This document shows, piece after piece, positions 39,528 through 55,314 of a stretch of DNA of 64,000 nt. Source of the stretch: Chamaelirium japonicum (taxonomy: Eukaryota > Streptophyta > Magnoliopsida > Liliales > Melanthiaceae); contig CANTAL010000206.1 of NCBI GenBank assembly GCA_947650365.1, positions 422,325-486,324 of the forward strand, in the 5' to 3' direction. The notes beneath the pieces are model-generated. The model ran no database searches, had not been told where the DNA came from, and was given only the letters and a program-made list of their open reading frames with translations. The first letter of the stretch is position 1; the number at the start of each line of letters is the position of its first letter. The position numbers were made by a program, and so were the translations under genes.

Positions 39528-41353
39528 ATCCATTCTAATTCATTCGCACGATCCATTCTAATTCATTCGTACGATCCATTCTAATTCATTCGCACGAATG
39601 TCTCCATTCTAGTTCATTCGTACGCTCCATTCTAATTCATTCGCACGCTCCATTCAAATTCATTCGCATGATCCATTCTAATTCATTCGCACGATCCATT
39701 CTAATTCATTCGTCCGATCCATTCTAATTCATTCGCACAAATGTATCCATTCTAATTCATTCGCACGATCCATTCTAATTCATTCGTACAAATGTATCCA
39801 TTCTAATTCATTCGTACAATGCGTTCGTACGATCCATTGTAATGCATTCATTCGTACGAATGAATTAGAATGGTTACATTCGTGCGAATGAATTAGAATG
39901 GATCGGACGAATGAATTAGAATGTATACATTCGTACGAATGAATTAGAACGGATCGTGCGAATGAATTAGAATGGATCGTACAAATGAATTAGAAAGGTT
40001 ACATTTGTGAGAATGAATTAGAATGGATCGTACGAATGAATTAGAATGGATCGTAAGAACGAATTAGAATGGATCGTACGAACGAATTAGAATGGATCGT
40101 ACGAATGAATTAGAATGGATACATTCGAGTGAATGAATTAGAATGGATCGTACGAATGAATTAGAACGGATTGTGCGAATGAATTAGAATGGATCGTATG
40201 AATGAATAAGAATGGATCGTACGAATGAATTAGAATGGATCGTGCGAATGAATTAGAATGGATCGTATATTCGTGCAAATAAATTAGAATGGATCGTACA
40301 AATGAATTAGAATGGATCGTACGAATGAGTTAGAATGGATCGTGCGAATGAATTAGAATGGATCGTACGAATGAATTAGAATGGATCCACCGAATGAGTT
40401 AGAATGGATCATACGAATGAATTAGAATGGATCGTACGAATGAATTAGAATGGATTGTGCGAATGAATTAGACTGGATTCGTGCGAATGAATTAGAATGG
40501 ATAGTACGAATGAATTAGAACGGATCATACAAATGAATTCGAAAGGTTACATTCGTGAGAATGAATTTGAATGGATCGTATGAACGAATTAGAATGGATC
40601 GTACGAATGAATTAGAATGGATACATTCGAGCGAATGAATTAGAATAGATCGTAGGAATGAGTTAGAATGGATCATACGAATGAATTAGAATGGATCGTA
40701 CGAATGAATTAGAATGGATTGTGCGAATGAATTAGAATGGATCGTACGAATGAATTAGAATGGATCGTGTGAATGAATAAGAATCGATCGTACGAATGAA
40801 TTAGAATGGATCGTGCGAATCAATTAGAATGAATCGTACGAATGCATTAGAATGGATCGTACGAATGAATTAGAATGGATCATGCGAATAAATTAGAATC
40901 GATCGTACAAATGAATTAGAATGGATCGTACGAATAAATTAGAACGGATACATTCGAGCGAATGAATTAGAATAGATCGTAGGAATGAATTAGAATGGAT
41001 CATACGAATGAATTAGAATGGATTGTGCGAATGAATTAGAATGGATTGTACGAATGAATTAGAATGGATACATTCATGCGAATGAGTTAGAATGGATCAT
41101 ACGAATGAATTAGAATGGATCGTACGAATGAATTAGAATCGATTGTGCGAATGAATTAGAATGGATACATTCGTGCGAATGAATTAGAATGGATCGTACG
41201 AATGAATTAGAATGGATTGTACGATACGATCCATTCTAATTCGTTCGTACGATCTATTCTAATTCGTTCGTACGATCCATTCTAATTCATTCGCATGCAC
41301 GATCCATTCTAATTCATTCCTATGATCCATTCTAATTCATTCGTACGATCCAT
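38422..41353. repeat. 3.07-kb higher-order repeat, unit B1
   Basis: Counterpart of A1 (offset about 37.8 kb), with the same inversion series: R to 38651, F to 38910, R to 39151, F to 39198, R to 39854, F to 41222, R onward. The first ~118 bp of the unit are replaced because the 1106-bp duplication joins here. A GGATCCACCG-tagged unit lies at 40383. Confidence 0.83.
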
Positions 41354-43950
41354 TCTAATTCATTCGCTCGAATGTATCCATTCTAATTCATTCGTACAAT
41401 CCATTCTAATTTATTCGTACAAATGCATCCATTCTAATTCATTTGTACAATCCATTCTAGTTCATTCGTACGATCCATTTTAATGCATTCGTACGATTCA
41501 TTCTAATTCATTCGCACGATCCATTCTAATTCATTCGTACGATCCATTCGCATTCACTCAAACGATCCATTCTAATTCATTCGCTCGAATGTATCCATTC
41601 GAATTCATTCGTACGATCCATTCTTATTCATTCATACGATCCATTCTAATTCATTCGCACAATCCATTCTATTTCATTCGTACGATCTATTCTAATTCAT
41701 TTGTACGAATGAATTAGAATGGATTGCACGAATGGATTAGAATGGATCGTACGAATGAATTAGAATGGATCATACGAATGAATTAGAATGGATCGTATGT
41801 ACGAATTAGAATGGATCGTACGAATGAATTAGAATGGATACATTCGAGCGAATGAATTAGAATGGATCGTACGAATGAATTAGAATGGATTGTACGAATA
41901 AATTAGAATGGATTGTGTGAATGAATTAGAATGAATCGTACGAATGCATTAGAATAGATCGTACGAATGAAATAGAGTGAATCGTAAGATCCATTCTAAT
42001 TCATTCAAACGATCCATTCTAATTCATTCGCTCGAATGTATCCAATCTAATTCATTCGTACGATCCATTCTAATTCTTTCGTACGATCCATTCTAATTCA
42101 TTCGCACGATCCATTCTAATTCATTTGTACGATCCATTTTAATTCATTCGCATGATCCATTCTAATTCATTCGTACAATGCGTTCTAATTCATTCGCTCG
42201 AATGTATCCATTCTAATTCATTCGCACGAATGAATTAGAATGGATCGGACGAATGAATTAGAATGGATCGTATGATTCATTCTAATTCATTCGTACGATC
42301 CATTCTAATGCATTCGTACGATTCATTCTAATTTATTCGCAATATCCATTCTAATTCATTCGTACGATCCATTCTTATTCATTCATACGATCCATTCTAA
42401 TTCATTCGCACAATCCATTCTAATTCATTCGTACGATCCATTCTAATTCATTCGTACGATTCATTCAAATTCATTCGCATGATCCATTCTAATTCATTCC
42501 TATGATCCATTCTAATTCATTCGTACAGTCCATTCTAATTCATTTGCTCGAATATATCCATTCTAATTCATTCGTACGATCCATTCTAATTCATTTGTAC
42601 GATCCATTCTAATTCATTCACACGATCAATTCTAATTCATTCGTACGATCCATTCTAATTCATTCGCACGAATGTATCCATTCTAGTTCATTCGTACGCT
42701 CCATTCTAATTCATTCGTACGCTCCATTCAAATTCATTCGCATGATCCATTCTAATTCATTCGCACGATCCATTCTAATTCATTCGTCCGATCCATTCTA
42801 ATTCATTCGCACGAATGTATCCATTCTAATTCATTCGCACGATCCATTCTAATTCATTCGTACAAATGTATCCATTCTAATTCATTCGTACAATGTGTTC
42901 GTACGATCCATTCTAATGTATTCATTCGTATGAATGAATTAGAATGGTTACATTCGTGCGAATGAATTAGAATGGATCGGACGAATGAATTAGAATGTAT
43001 ACATTCGTACGAATGAATTAGAACGGATCGTGCGAATGAATTAGAATAGATCGTACAAATGAATTAGAAAGGTTACATTTGTGAGAATGAATTAGAATGG
43101 ATCGTACGAATGAATTAGAATGGATCGTACTAATGAATTAGAATGGATCGTACGAACGAATTAGAATGGATCGTACGAATGAATTAGAATGGATACATTT
43201 GAGTGAATGAATTAGAATGGATCGTACGAATGAATTAGAATGGATTGTGCGAATGAGTTAGAATGGATCGTATGAATGAATAAGAAAGGATGGTATGAAT
43301 GAACTAGAATGGATCGTGCGAATGAATTAGAATGGATCGTATATTCGTGCAAATAAATTAGAATGGATCGTACAAATGAATTAGAATGGATCGTACGAAT
43401 GAGTTAGAATGGATCGTGCGAATGAATTAGAATGGATCGTACGAATGAATTAGAATGGATCCACCGAATGAGTTAGAATGGATCATACGAATGAATTAGA
43501 ATGGATCGTACGAATGAATTAGAATAGATCGTGCGAATGAATTAGACTGGATTCGTGCGAATGAATTAGAATGGATAGTACGAATGAATTAGAATGGATC
43601 ATACAAATGAATTCGAAAGGTTACATTCGTGAGAATGAATTAGAATGAATCGTATGAACGAATTAGAATGGATCGTACGAATGAATTAGAATGGATACAT
43701 TCGAGCGAATGAATTAGAATAGATCGTAGGAATGAGTTAGAATGGATCATACGAATGAATTATAATGGATTGTACGAATGAATTAGAATGGATTGTGCGA
43801 ATGAATTAGAATGGATCGTACGAATGAATTAGAATGGATCGTGTGAATGAATAATAATGGATCGTACGAATGAATTAGAATGGATCATGCGAATCAATTA
43901 GAATGAATCGTACGAATGCATTAGAATGGATCGTACGAATGAATTAGAAT
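41354..43950. repeat. 3.07-kb higher-order repeat, unit B2 (3' truncated)
   Basis: Counterpart of A2: R to 41704, F to 41984, R to 42225, F to 42271, R to 42929, F to 43957. It carries one extra monomer near 42835-42857 that A2 lacks near 5041, and the variant 'cattcgcattcactcaaacg' near 41548, where A2 has a regular unit. A GGATCCACCG-tagged unit lies at 43457. Confidence 0.82.
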
Positions 43951-46900
43951 GAATCGAACGATCCATTCTAATTCATTCCTATGATCCATTCGAATTCATT
44001 CGTACGATCCATTCTAATTCATTCACTCGAATGTATCCATTCACATTCTTGTGAAAGAATTAGAATGGATCGTACGAATGGATTAGAATGGATCGTACGA
44101 ATGGATTAAAATGGATCGTATGAACGAATTAGAATGGATCGTATGAACGAAATAGAATGGATCGTACAAATGGATTAGAATGGATCGTTAGAATGAATTA
44201 GAATGGATCGTACAAATGAATTAGAAAGGTTACATTTGTGAGAATGAATTAGAATGGATCGTACAAATGAACTAGAATAGATGGTACGAATAGATTAGAA
44301 TGGATCGTACGAATGGATTAGAATGGATCGTATGAATGGATTAGAATGGATCATAGGAATGAATTAGAATGGATCGTGCAAATGAATTAGAATGGATACA
44401 TTCGTGCGAATGAATTAGAATGGATCGTACGAATGAATTAGAATGGATCGTACGAATGAACTAGAATGGTTACATTCGTGCGAATGAATTAGAATGGATC
44501 ATACGAATGGATTAGAATGGATCGTACGAATGGATTAGAATGCATCGTATGAATGAATTAGAATGGATCTTACAAATGAATTAGAAAGGTTACATTTTTC
44601 AGAATGAATCAGATTGGATCGTACGAATGAATTAGAATGGATCGTACGAATGGATTAGAATGGATCGTACGAATGGATTAGAATGGATCGTACGAATGAA
44701 TTAGAATGGATCGTACAAATGAATTAGAAATGTTACATTTGTGAGAATGAATTAGAATGGATCATACGAATGAATTAGAATGGATCGTACGAATCGATTA
44801 GAATGGATCCTACGAATGCATTAGAATGGATACATTCGTGCGAATGAATTAGAATGGATCGTACGAATGAATTAGAATGGATCGTGCGAATGAATTAGAA
44901 TGGATCGTACGAATGAATTAGAATGGATCGTGCGAATGAATTAGAATGGATCGTAGGAATGAATTAGAATGGATCGTACGAATAAATTAGAATGGCTACA
45001 TTCGTGGGAATGAATTAGAATGGATCATACGAATGGATTAGAATGGATCGTACGAATGGATTAGAATGGATCGTACGAATGAATTAGAAAGGTTACATTT
45101 GTTAGAATGAATTAGAATGGATCGTACGAATGGATTAGAATGGATCGTACGAATGAATTAGAATGGATCATACAAATGAATTAGAAAGGTTACATTAATG
45201 AGAATGAATTAGAATGGATCGTACGAATGAATTAAAATAGATCGTAAGGATAAATTAGAATGGATCGTACGAATGAATTAGAATGGATATATTTGTGCGA
45301 ATGAATTATAATGGATCGTATGAAAGAATTTGAATGGATCGTTCGAATGAATTAGAATGGATCGTACGAATGGATTAGAATTGATCGGACGAATGAATTA
45401 GAATGGATCGTACAAATGAATTAGAATGGTTACATTCGTGCGAATGAATTAGAATGGATCGTACGAATGAATTAAAATGGATACATTCATACGACTGAAT
45501 TAGAATGGATCGTACCAATGAATTAGAATGTATCGTACGTATGAATTAGAATGGATTATAGGAATGAATTAGAATGGATCGTACAAATGAATTAGAATGG
45601 ATCGTGCGAATGAATTAGAATGGATCGTACGAACGAATTAGAATGGATCGTACGAACGAATTAGAATGGATCGTATGAATGAATTAGAATGAATCGTACG
45701 AATGGATTAGAATAGATCGTACGAATGGATCATGCGAATGGATTAGAATGGATCGTACGAATGAATTAGAATGGATCGTACGAATGAATTAGAATGGATA
45801 CATTCGTGCGAATGAATTTGAATGGATTGTGCAAATGAATTAGAACGGATTGTGCGAATGAATTAGAATGGATCGTGCGAATGAATTAGAATGGATCGTA
45901 TGAATGAATAAGAATGGATCATACGAATGAATTAGAATGGATACATTCAAGCGAATGAATTAGAATGGATTAGAATGGATCGTACGAATGAATTAGAATG
46001 GATCGTACGAATTAATTAGAATGGATCGTACAAATGAATTAGAATGGATCGTACGAATGAATTAGAATGGATCCTACAAATGGATTAGAACGCATTGTAC
46101 GAATGAATTAGAATGGATCGTACGAATGGATTAGAATGGATCGTACGAATGAATTAGAATGGATACATTCGAGCGAATGAATTAGAATGGATCGTACGAA
46201 TGAATTAGAATGGATCATAGGAATGAATTAAAATGGATCATACAAATGAATTAGAATGGATACATTCATGCGAATGAATTAGAATAGATCGTAGGAATGA
46301 ATTAGAATGGATCGTAGGAATGAATTAGAATGGATCGTACGAATGAATTAGAATGGTTACATTCGTGCGAATGAATTAGAATGGATCGCACGAATGGATT
46401 AGAATGGATCGTGCGAATGAATTAGAATGGATCGTACAAATGAATTAGAATGGATTGTGCGAATGAATTAGAATGGATCGTACGAATGAATTAGAATGGA
46501 TCGTACGAATGAATTCGAATGGATCGTACGAACGAATTAGAATGGATCGTACGAATGAATTAGAATGGATACATTCGAGCGAATGAATTAGTATGGATCT
46601 TACGAATGAATTAGAATGGATCGTGCGAATGAATTAGAATGAATCATACGAATGAATTAGAATGGATCGTATGAACGAATTAGAATGGATCGTACGAATG
46701 AATTAGAATGGATACATTCGAGCGAATGAATTAGAATGGATCGTACGAATGACTTAGAATGGATCGTGCGAATAAATTAGAATGGATCGTACGAATGAAT
46801 TAGAATGGATCGTGCGAATGAATTAGAATCGATCGTACGAATGAATTAGAATGGATCGTACGAATGAATTAGATCGCACGAATGAATTAGAATGGATCGT

Positions 46901-47953
46901 ACGATTGAATTTGAATGGATCGTACGAATGAATTAGAATGGATACATTTGTGCGAATTAATTAGAATGGATCGTACGAATGAATTAGAATGGATCATAGG
47001 AATGAATTAGAATGGATCGTACGAATGAATTAGAATGGTTAGTGTGAATGAATTAGAATGGATCGTACGAATGAATTAGAATGGATACATTCGTGCGAAT
47101 GAATTAGAATGGATCGTACGAATGAATTAGAATAGATCGTTGAAATGAATTAGAATGGATCGTGCGAATGAATTAGAATGGATCATAGAATGGATCATGC
47201 GAATGAATTAGATTGGATACATTTGTACGAATAAATTAGAATGGATTGTACGAACGAATTAGAATGGATTGTATGAATAAATTAGAACGGATCGTACGAA
47301 TGAATTAGAATTGATCGTGCAAATGAATTAGAATGGATACATTCTTGCGAATGAATTTGAATGGATTGTACGAATGGATCATACGAATGAATTAGAATGG
47401 ATACATTCGAGAGAATGAATTAGAACGCATTGTACGAATGAATTAGAATGGATCATGCGAATGAATTAAAATGAATTGTACAAATGAACTAGAATGGATC
47501 GTGCGAGTTTAGAATGGATTGTATGAATGGATTAGAATGGATCGTACGAATTAGAATGGATCGTACGAATGAATTAAAATGGATACATTCATACGACTGA
47601 ATTAGAATGGATCGTGCGAATTAATTAGAATGGATTGTACGAATGAATTTGAATGGATACATTTGTGCGAATGAATCTGAATGGATTGTATCAATGAATT
47701 AGAATGGATCGTACGAATAAATTAGAATGGATCGTACGAACGAATTAGAATGGATCGTATGAACGAATTAGAATGGATCGTACGAATGAATTCGAATGGA
47801 TACATTCGAGCGAATGAATTAGAATGGATCGTACGAATGAATTAGAATGGATCAAAGGAATGAATTAGAATGGATCGTGCTAATGAATTAGAATGGATAC
47901 ATTCGTGCGAATGAATTAGAATGGATCATAGGAATGAATTAGAATGGATCGTA
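43951..47953 (+). repeat. Long F-orientation satellite block, after a short R block
   Basis: R 43958-44049, then F 44050-47953. It aligns unit by unit with 6144-10169. Small differences include loss of one monomer pair near 45084-45090 relative to 7285-7320. Confidence 0.83.
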
Positions 47954-50900
47954 CGTACGATCCATGCTAATCCATTCGAACGATCCATTGTAATTCATTC
48001 ATACAATCCATTCAGATTCATTCGCACAAATGTATATATTAAAATTCATTCGTACGATCCATTCTAATTCGTACGATCCATTCTAATCCATTCGTACGAT
48101 CCATTCTAATCTCGCACGATCCATTCTAATTCATTTGTACGATCCATTTTAATTCATTCGCATGATCCATTCTAATTCATTCGTACAATGCGTTCTAATT
48201 CATTCGCTCGAATGTATCCATTCTAATTCATTCGCACGAATAAATTAGAATGGATCGTACAAATGAATTAGAATGGATTAGAACGCATTGTATGAATGAA
48301 TTAGAATGGATCATGCGAATGAATTAGAATGGATCATAGGAATGAATTAGAATGGATCGTGCGAATGAATTAGAATGGATCATACGAACGAATTAGAATG
48401 GATCGTACGAACGAATTAGAATGGATCGTACGAACGAATTAGAATGGATCGTATAAACGAATTAGAATGGATCGTACGAATGAATTAGAATGGATACATT
48501 CGAGCGAATAAATTAGAATGGATCGTACGAATGAATTAGAATGGATCATAGCAAAGAATTAGAATGGATCGTACGAATGAATTAGAATGGATTAGAACGC
48601 ATTGTACGACTTAATTAGAATAGATCATGCAAATGAATTAGAATGGATCAGACGAATGAATTAGAATGGATCGTACGAATGAATTAGAATGGATCGTACG
48701 AACGAATTAGAATGGATCGTAGAACGAATTAGAATGGATCGTACGAACGAATGAGAATGGATCATACGAACGAATTAGAATGGATCGTATGAACAAATTA
48801 GAATGGATCGTACGAATAAATTAGAATGGATACATTCGAGCGAATGAATTAGAATGGATCGTACGAATGAATTAGAATGGTTCGTGCGAATGAATTAGAA
48901 TGGATCATACGAATGAATTTGAATGGATGGTGCGAATGAATTAGAATGGATCGTACGAATGAATTAGAATGGATCCACCGAATGAGTTAGAGTGGATCAT
49001 AAAAATGAATTAGAATGGATCGTACGAATGAATTAGAATGGTTACATTCGAGCGAATGAATTAGACTAGATCGTAGGAATGAATTAGAATGGATCATACG
49101 AATGAATTAGAATGGATCGTGCGAATGAATTAGAATGGATTATGCGAATGAATTAGAATGGTTACATTCGAGCGAATGAATTAGAATGGATCGTACGAAT
49201 GAATTAGAATGGATCATAGGAATGAATTAGAATGGATCGTGCAAATGAATTAGAATGGATACATTCGTGCGAATGAATTAGAATGGATCGTACGAATGAA
49301 TTAGAATGGATCATAGGAATGAATTAGAATGGATCGTGCAAATGAATTTGAATGGATATATTCGTGCGAATGAATTAGAATGGATCGTAGGAATGAATTA
49401 GAATGGATCGTACGAATGAATTAGAATGGTTATATTCGTGCGAATGAATTAGAATGGATCGTACGAATGGATTAGAATGGATCATAGGAATGAATTAGAA
49501 TGGATCGTGCGAATGAATTAGAATGGATTGTACGAATGAGTTAGAATGGATACATACAAATGAATTAGAATGGATACATTCATGCGAATGAATTAGAATG
49601 GATCGTAGAAATGAATTAGAATGGATCGTACGAATGAATTAGAATGGTTACATTCGAGCGAATGAATTTGAATGGATCGTACGAATGAATTAGAATGGAT
49701 CGTACAAATGAATTAGATCGTACGAATGAATTAGAATGGATCGTACGAATGAATTAGAATGGATACATTCGTACGAATGAATTAGAATGGATCGTACGAA
49801 TGAATTAGAATGGATCGTGCGAATGAATTAGAATGGATCGTATCAATGAATTAGAATGGATACATACAAATGAATTAGAAAGGTTACATTCGTGAGAATG
49901 AATTAGAATGGATCGTACGAATGAATTAGAATGGATCGTACGAATGAATTAGAATGGATCGTGCGAATGAATTAGAATGGATACATTCGAGTGAATGAAT
50001 TAGAATGGATCGTACGAATGAATTAGAATGGATCATAGGAATGAATTAGAATGGATCGTGCAAATGAATTAGAATGGATACATTCGAGCGATCCATTCTA
50101 ATTCGTTCGTACGATCCATTCTAATTCATTCGTCCGATCCATTCTAATTCATTCGTATGATCCATTCTAATTCATTTATGCGAATGAATTAGAATGGATC
50201 GTACGAATGGATTAGAATGGATCGTAGGAAAGAATTAGAATGGATCGTACGAATGGATTAGAACGCATTGTACGAATGAATTAGAATGGATCGTACAAAT
50301 GAATTGGAATGGTTACATTCGTGCGAAAGAATTTTAATGGATCGTACGAATGAATTGTAATGTATCGTGCAAATGAATTAGAATGGATAGTGCGAATGAA
50401 TTAGAATGGATCGTACGAATGAATTAGAATGGATACATTCGTGCGAATGAATTTGAATGGATCGTACGAATGAATTAGAATGGATCGTACAAATGGATTA
50501 GAATGGATCATACGAATGGATTAGAATGGATCGTACGAATGAATTAGAATGGATCATACAAATTAATTAGAAAGGTTACATTCGTGAGAATGAATTAGAA
50601 TGGATCGTACGAATGGATTAGAATGGATCGTACGAATGGATTAGAACGCATTGTACGAATGAATTAGAATGGATCGTACGAATGAATTAGAATGGATACA
50701 TTCATGCGAATGAATTAGAATGGATTGTACGTATGAACAAATGAATTAGAATGGATACATTCAAGCGAATGAATTAGAAAGGATCGTATGAATGAATTAG
50801 AATGGATATATTCGGGCGTATGAATTAGAATGGATCGTACGATTGAATTAGAATTGATCATACGAATAAATTAGAATGGATAGTATGAATGAATTAGAAT

Positions 50901-51387
50901 GGATCGTACGAATGAATTAGAATGGATCGTACGAATAAATTAGAATGGATCGTACGAATGAATTAAAATGGATCATGCGAATGAATTAGAATAGATCGTA
51001 CGAATGAATTAGAATGGATCGTACGAATGGATTAGAATGGATCGTACGAATGCATTAGAATGGATCATATGAATGAATTAGAATGGATCATACGAATGAA
51101 TTAAAATGGATCATGCGAATGAATTTGAATGGATCATACGAATGAATTAGAATGGATCGAACGAATGAATTAGAATGGGTACATTCGAGCGAATGAATTA
51201 GAATAGATCGTAGGAATGAATTAGAATGGATCATACGAATGAATTAGAATGGATCGTGCGAATGAATTAGAATGTATCATACGAATGAATTAGAATGGAT
51301 CGTACAAACGAATTAGAATGGATCGTACGAACGAATTAGAATGGATCGTATGAACGAATTAGAATGGATCGTACGAATGAATTAGAA
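47954..51387. repeat. Satellite blocks matching 10170-13552
   Basis: R 47954-48237, F 48238-50089, R 50090-50178, F 50179-51387. It opens with the doubled-GTAC palindrome at 47946-47963. The final F block holds about 74 bp absent from copy 1 (near 50307-50380). These are one 28-bp and two 23-bp units with unusual cores 'gaattggaatgg', 'gaattttaatgg' and 'gaattgtaatg', and their insertion shifts the offset from 37761 to 37835. Confidence 0.83.
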
Positions 51388-54300
51388 ATTCATTCGTACG
51401 ATCCAGTCTAATTCATTCGCACGAATGTATCCATTCTAATGCATTCGTACGATCCATTCTAATTCGTTCATACGATCTATTCTAATTCGTTCGTACGATC
51501 CATTCTAATTCGTTCGTACGTATGATCCATTCAAATCCATTCGTACGATCCATTCTAATTCATTCGCACGAATGTAACCATTCTAATTCATTCATACGAT
51601 CCATTCTAATTCATTCCTACGATCCATTCTAATTCATTTGCACGAATGTATCCATTCTAATTCATTTGCACGATCCATTCTAATTCATTCCTTTGATCCA
51701 TTCTAATTCATTCGTACGATCCATTCTAATTCATTCGCTCAAATGTATCCATTCTAATTCATTCGTATGATCTATTCTAATTCGTTCATACGATCCATTC
51801 TAATTCGTTCGTATGATCCATTCTAATTCGTTCGTACGATCCATTCTAATTCATTCTAATTCATTCGTACGATCCATTCTAATTCATTCGTACAGTGCGT
51901 TCTAATCCATTCGTACGATCCATTCTAATTCATTCGTACAGTGCGTTCTAATCCATTCGTACGATCCATTCTAATCCATTCGTACGATCCATTCTAATTC
52001 ATTCAGATGATCCATTCTAATTCATTCGTACGATCCATTCTAATTCATTTGCATGAATGTATCCATTCTAATTTATTCGTCCGATCCAGTCTAATTCATT
52101 AGTACGATCCATTCTAATTCATTCTCACGAATGTAACCTTTCTAATTCATTTGTATGATCCATTCTAATTCATTCGTATGATCCATTCTAATCCATTCAT
52201 ACGATCCATTCTAATTCATTCGTACGATCCATTCTAATTCATTCGTATGAATGTATCCATTCTAATTTATTCGTACGATCCAGTCTAATTTATTTGTACG
52301 ATCCATTCTAATTCATTCGCACGAATGTATCCATTCTAATTCATTCGTATGACCCATTCTAATTCATTCGTATGATCCATTCTAATTCATTCGCACGATC
52401 CATTCAAATTCATTCGCACGATCTATTCTAATTTATTTGTACGATCCATTCTAATTCATTCATACGATCTATTCTATTTCATTCGTACGATCCATTCTAA
52501 TTCATTCACACGATCCATTCTAATTCATTCGCACGATCCATTCTAATTCATTCGTACGATCCATTCTAATTCATTCGAATGTATCCATTCTAATTCATTC
52601 GTACGATCCACTCTAATTCATTTGTACGATCAATTCTAATCCATTCGTAGGATTCATTCTAATCCATTCGTATGATCCATTCTAATTCATTCGTATGATC
52701 CATTCTAATTCATTCGCACAAATATATCCATTCTAATTCATTCGCTCGAATGTATCCATTTTAATTCATTCGTACAATCCATTCAAATTCATTCGTACGA
52801 TGCAATCTAATTCATTCGCACAAATGTATCTATTCTAATCCATTCATACGATCCATTCTAATCCATTCGTACGATCCATTCTAATCCATTCGTACGATCC
52901 ATTCTAATTCATTCGTACGATCCATTCTAATTCATTCTCACAAATGTAACCTTTCTAATTCATTTGTATGATCCATTTTAATTCATTCGTATGATCCATT
53001 CTAATTTATTCGCACGATCTATTCTAATTCATTCGTACGATACATTCTAATTCATTCGTACGATCCATTCTAATTCATTCGCTCGAATGTATTCATTCTA
53101 ATTCATTCGTACGATCCATTCTAATTCGTTCATATGATCCATTCTAATTCATTCGTACGATCCATTCTAATTCATTCATACGATCCATTCTAATCCATTC
53201 GTATGATCCATTCTAATTCATTCGTACAAATGTATCTATTCTAATTCATTCGTACAATGCGTTCTAATCCATTCGTACGATCCATTCTAATCCATTCGTA
53301 CGATCCATTCTAATTCATTCGTATGATCCATTCTAATTCAATCGTACGATCCTTTCTAATTCATTCGCACGATCCATTCTAATTCTTTCTTATGATCCAT
53401 TCTAATTCATTCGCACGAATGTATCCATTCTAGTTCATTCGTATGCTCCATTCTAATTCATTCGTACGCTCCATTCTTATTCATCGCACAAATGTATCCA
53501 TTCTAATTTATTCATACGATCCATTCAAATTCAATCGTATGATCCATTCTAATTCATTAGCACAAATATATCATACGAATGAATTAGAATGGATCATACA
53601 AATGAATTAGAAAGGTTACATTCGTGAGAATGAATTAGAATGGATCGTAGGAATGAATTAGAATCGATCATGCGAATGAATTTGAATGGATCGTACGAAT
53701 GAATTAGAATGGATCGAACGAATGAATTAGAATGGATACATTCGAATGAATTAGAATGGATCGTACGAATAAATTAGAGTAGATCGTACGAATGAATTAG
53801 AATGGATCATACGAATAAATTAGAATGGATCGTGTGAATGAATTAGAATGGATCGTACGAATGAATTAGAATGGATCCATCGAATGAGTTAGAATGGATC
53901 ATGCGAATGAATTAGAATGGATCGTACGAATGAATTAGAATGGATACATTTGTGCGAATGAATTAGAATGGATCGGACGAATGAATTAGAATTGATCGTG
54001 CGAATGAATTAGAATGGATCATACGATTGAATTTGAATGGATCGTATGAATAAATTAGAATGGATACATTTGTGCGATGAATAAGAATGGAGCGTACGAA
54101 TGAATTAGAATGGAGCGTACGAATGAACTAGAATGGATACATTCGTGTGAATGAATTAGAATGGATCATATGAAAGAATTAAAATGGATACATTCGAGCG
54201 AATGAATTAGAATGGATCGTACGAATGAATTAGAATGGATCATAGGAATGAATTAGAATGGATCATGCAAATGAATTAGAATGGATTGTACGAATGAATT

Positions 54301-55314
54301 AAAATGGATACATTTGTGCGAATGAATTAGAATGGATTGTGCGAATGAATTAGAATGGATCGTATAAATGAATGAGAATGGATCATACGAATGAATTAGA
54401 ATGGATCATGCGAATGAATTAGAATAAATCGTACGAATGCATTAGAATGGATCGTACGAATGAATTAGAATGAATCGTACGATCCATTCTAGTTCATTCG
54501 TCCGATCAATTCTAATTCATTTGCACGAATGTATCAATTCTAATTCATTCGTACAATCCATTCTAATTCATTTGCACGATCCATTCTAATTCATTCCTAC
54601 GATCCATTCTAATTCATTCTTACGGTACATTCTAATTCATTCGCTCGAATGTATCCATTCTAATTCTTTCATATGATCCATTCTAATTCTTTCATATGAT
54701 CCATTCTAATTCATTCGCACGTATCCATTCTAGTTCATTCGTACACTCCATTCTAATTCATTCGTACGCTCCATTCTTATTCATCGCACAAATGTATCCA
54801 TTCTAATTTATTCATACGATCCATTCAAATTCAATCGTATGATCCATTCTAATTCATTCGCACGATCAATTCTAATTCATTCGTCCGATCCATTCTAATT
54901 CATTCGCACGAATGCATCCATTCTAATTCATTCGTACGATCCATTCTAATTCATTCACATAATCCATTCTAACTTATTCGGTGGATCCAATATAATTCAT
55001 TCGTACGATCCATTCTAATTCATTCGCACGATCCATTCTAATTTATTCGTACGATCCATTCTAATTCATTCGTACGATCTATTCTAATTCATTCGCATGA
55101 TCCATTCTAATTCATTCGTACGATCCATTCTAATTCATTCGTACAATCCATTCAAATTCATTCGTACGATGCAATCTAATTCATTCGGACAAATGTATCT
55201 ATTCTAATACATTCGTATGATCCATTCAAATCCATTCGTACGATCCATTCTAATTCATTGTACGATCCATTCTAATTCATTCTCACAAATGTAACCTTTC
55301 TAATTCATTTGTAC
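51388..55314. repeat. Satellite blocks matching 13553-17426
   Basis: R 51388-53571, F 53572-54478, R 54479-55314. The 48-bp 'cagtgcgttctaatcc' step is preserved. Private differences include an extra unit near 52505-52528 and an extra 'caatccattcaaattc' unit near 55144, plus loss of 'gaatg' at about 54721, where copy 1 has 'cacgaatgtatcc'. Confidence 0.82.
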
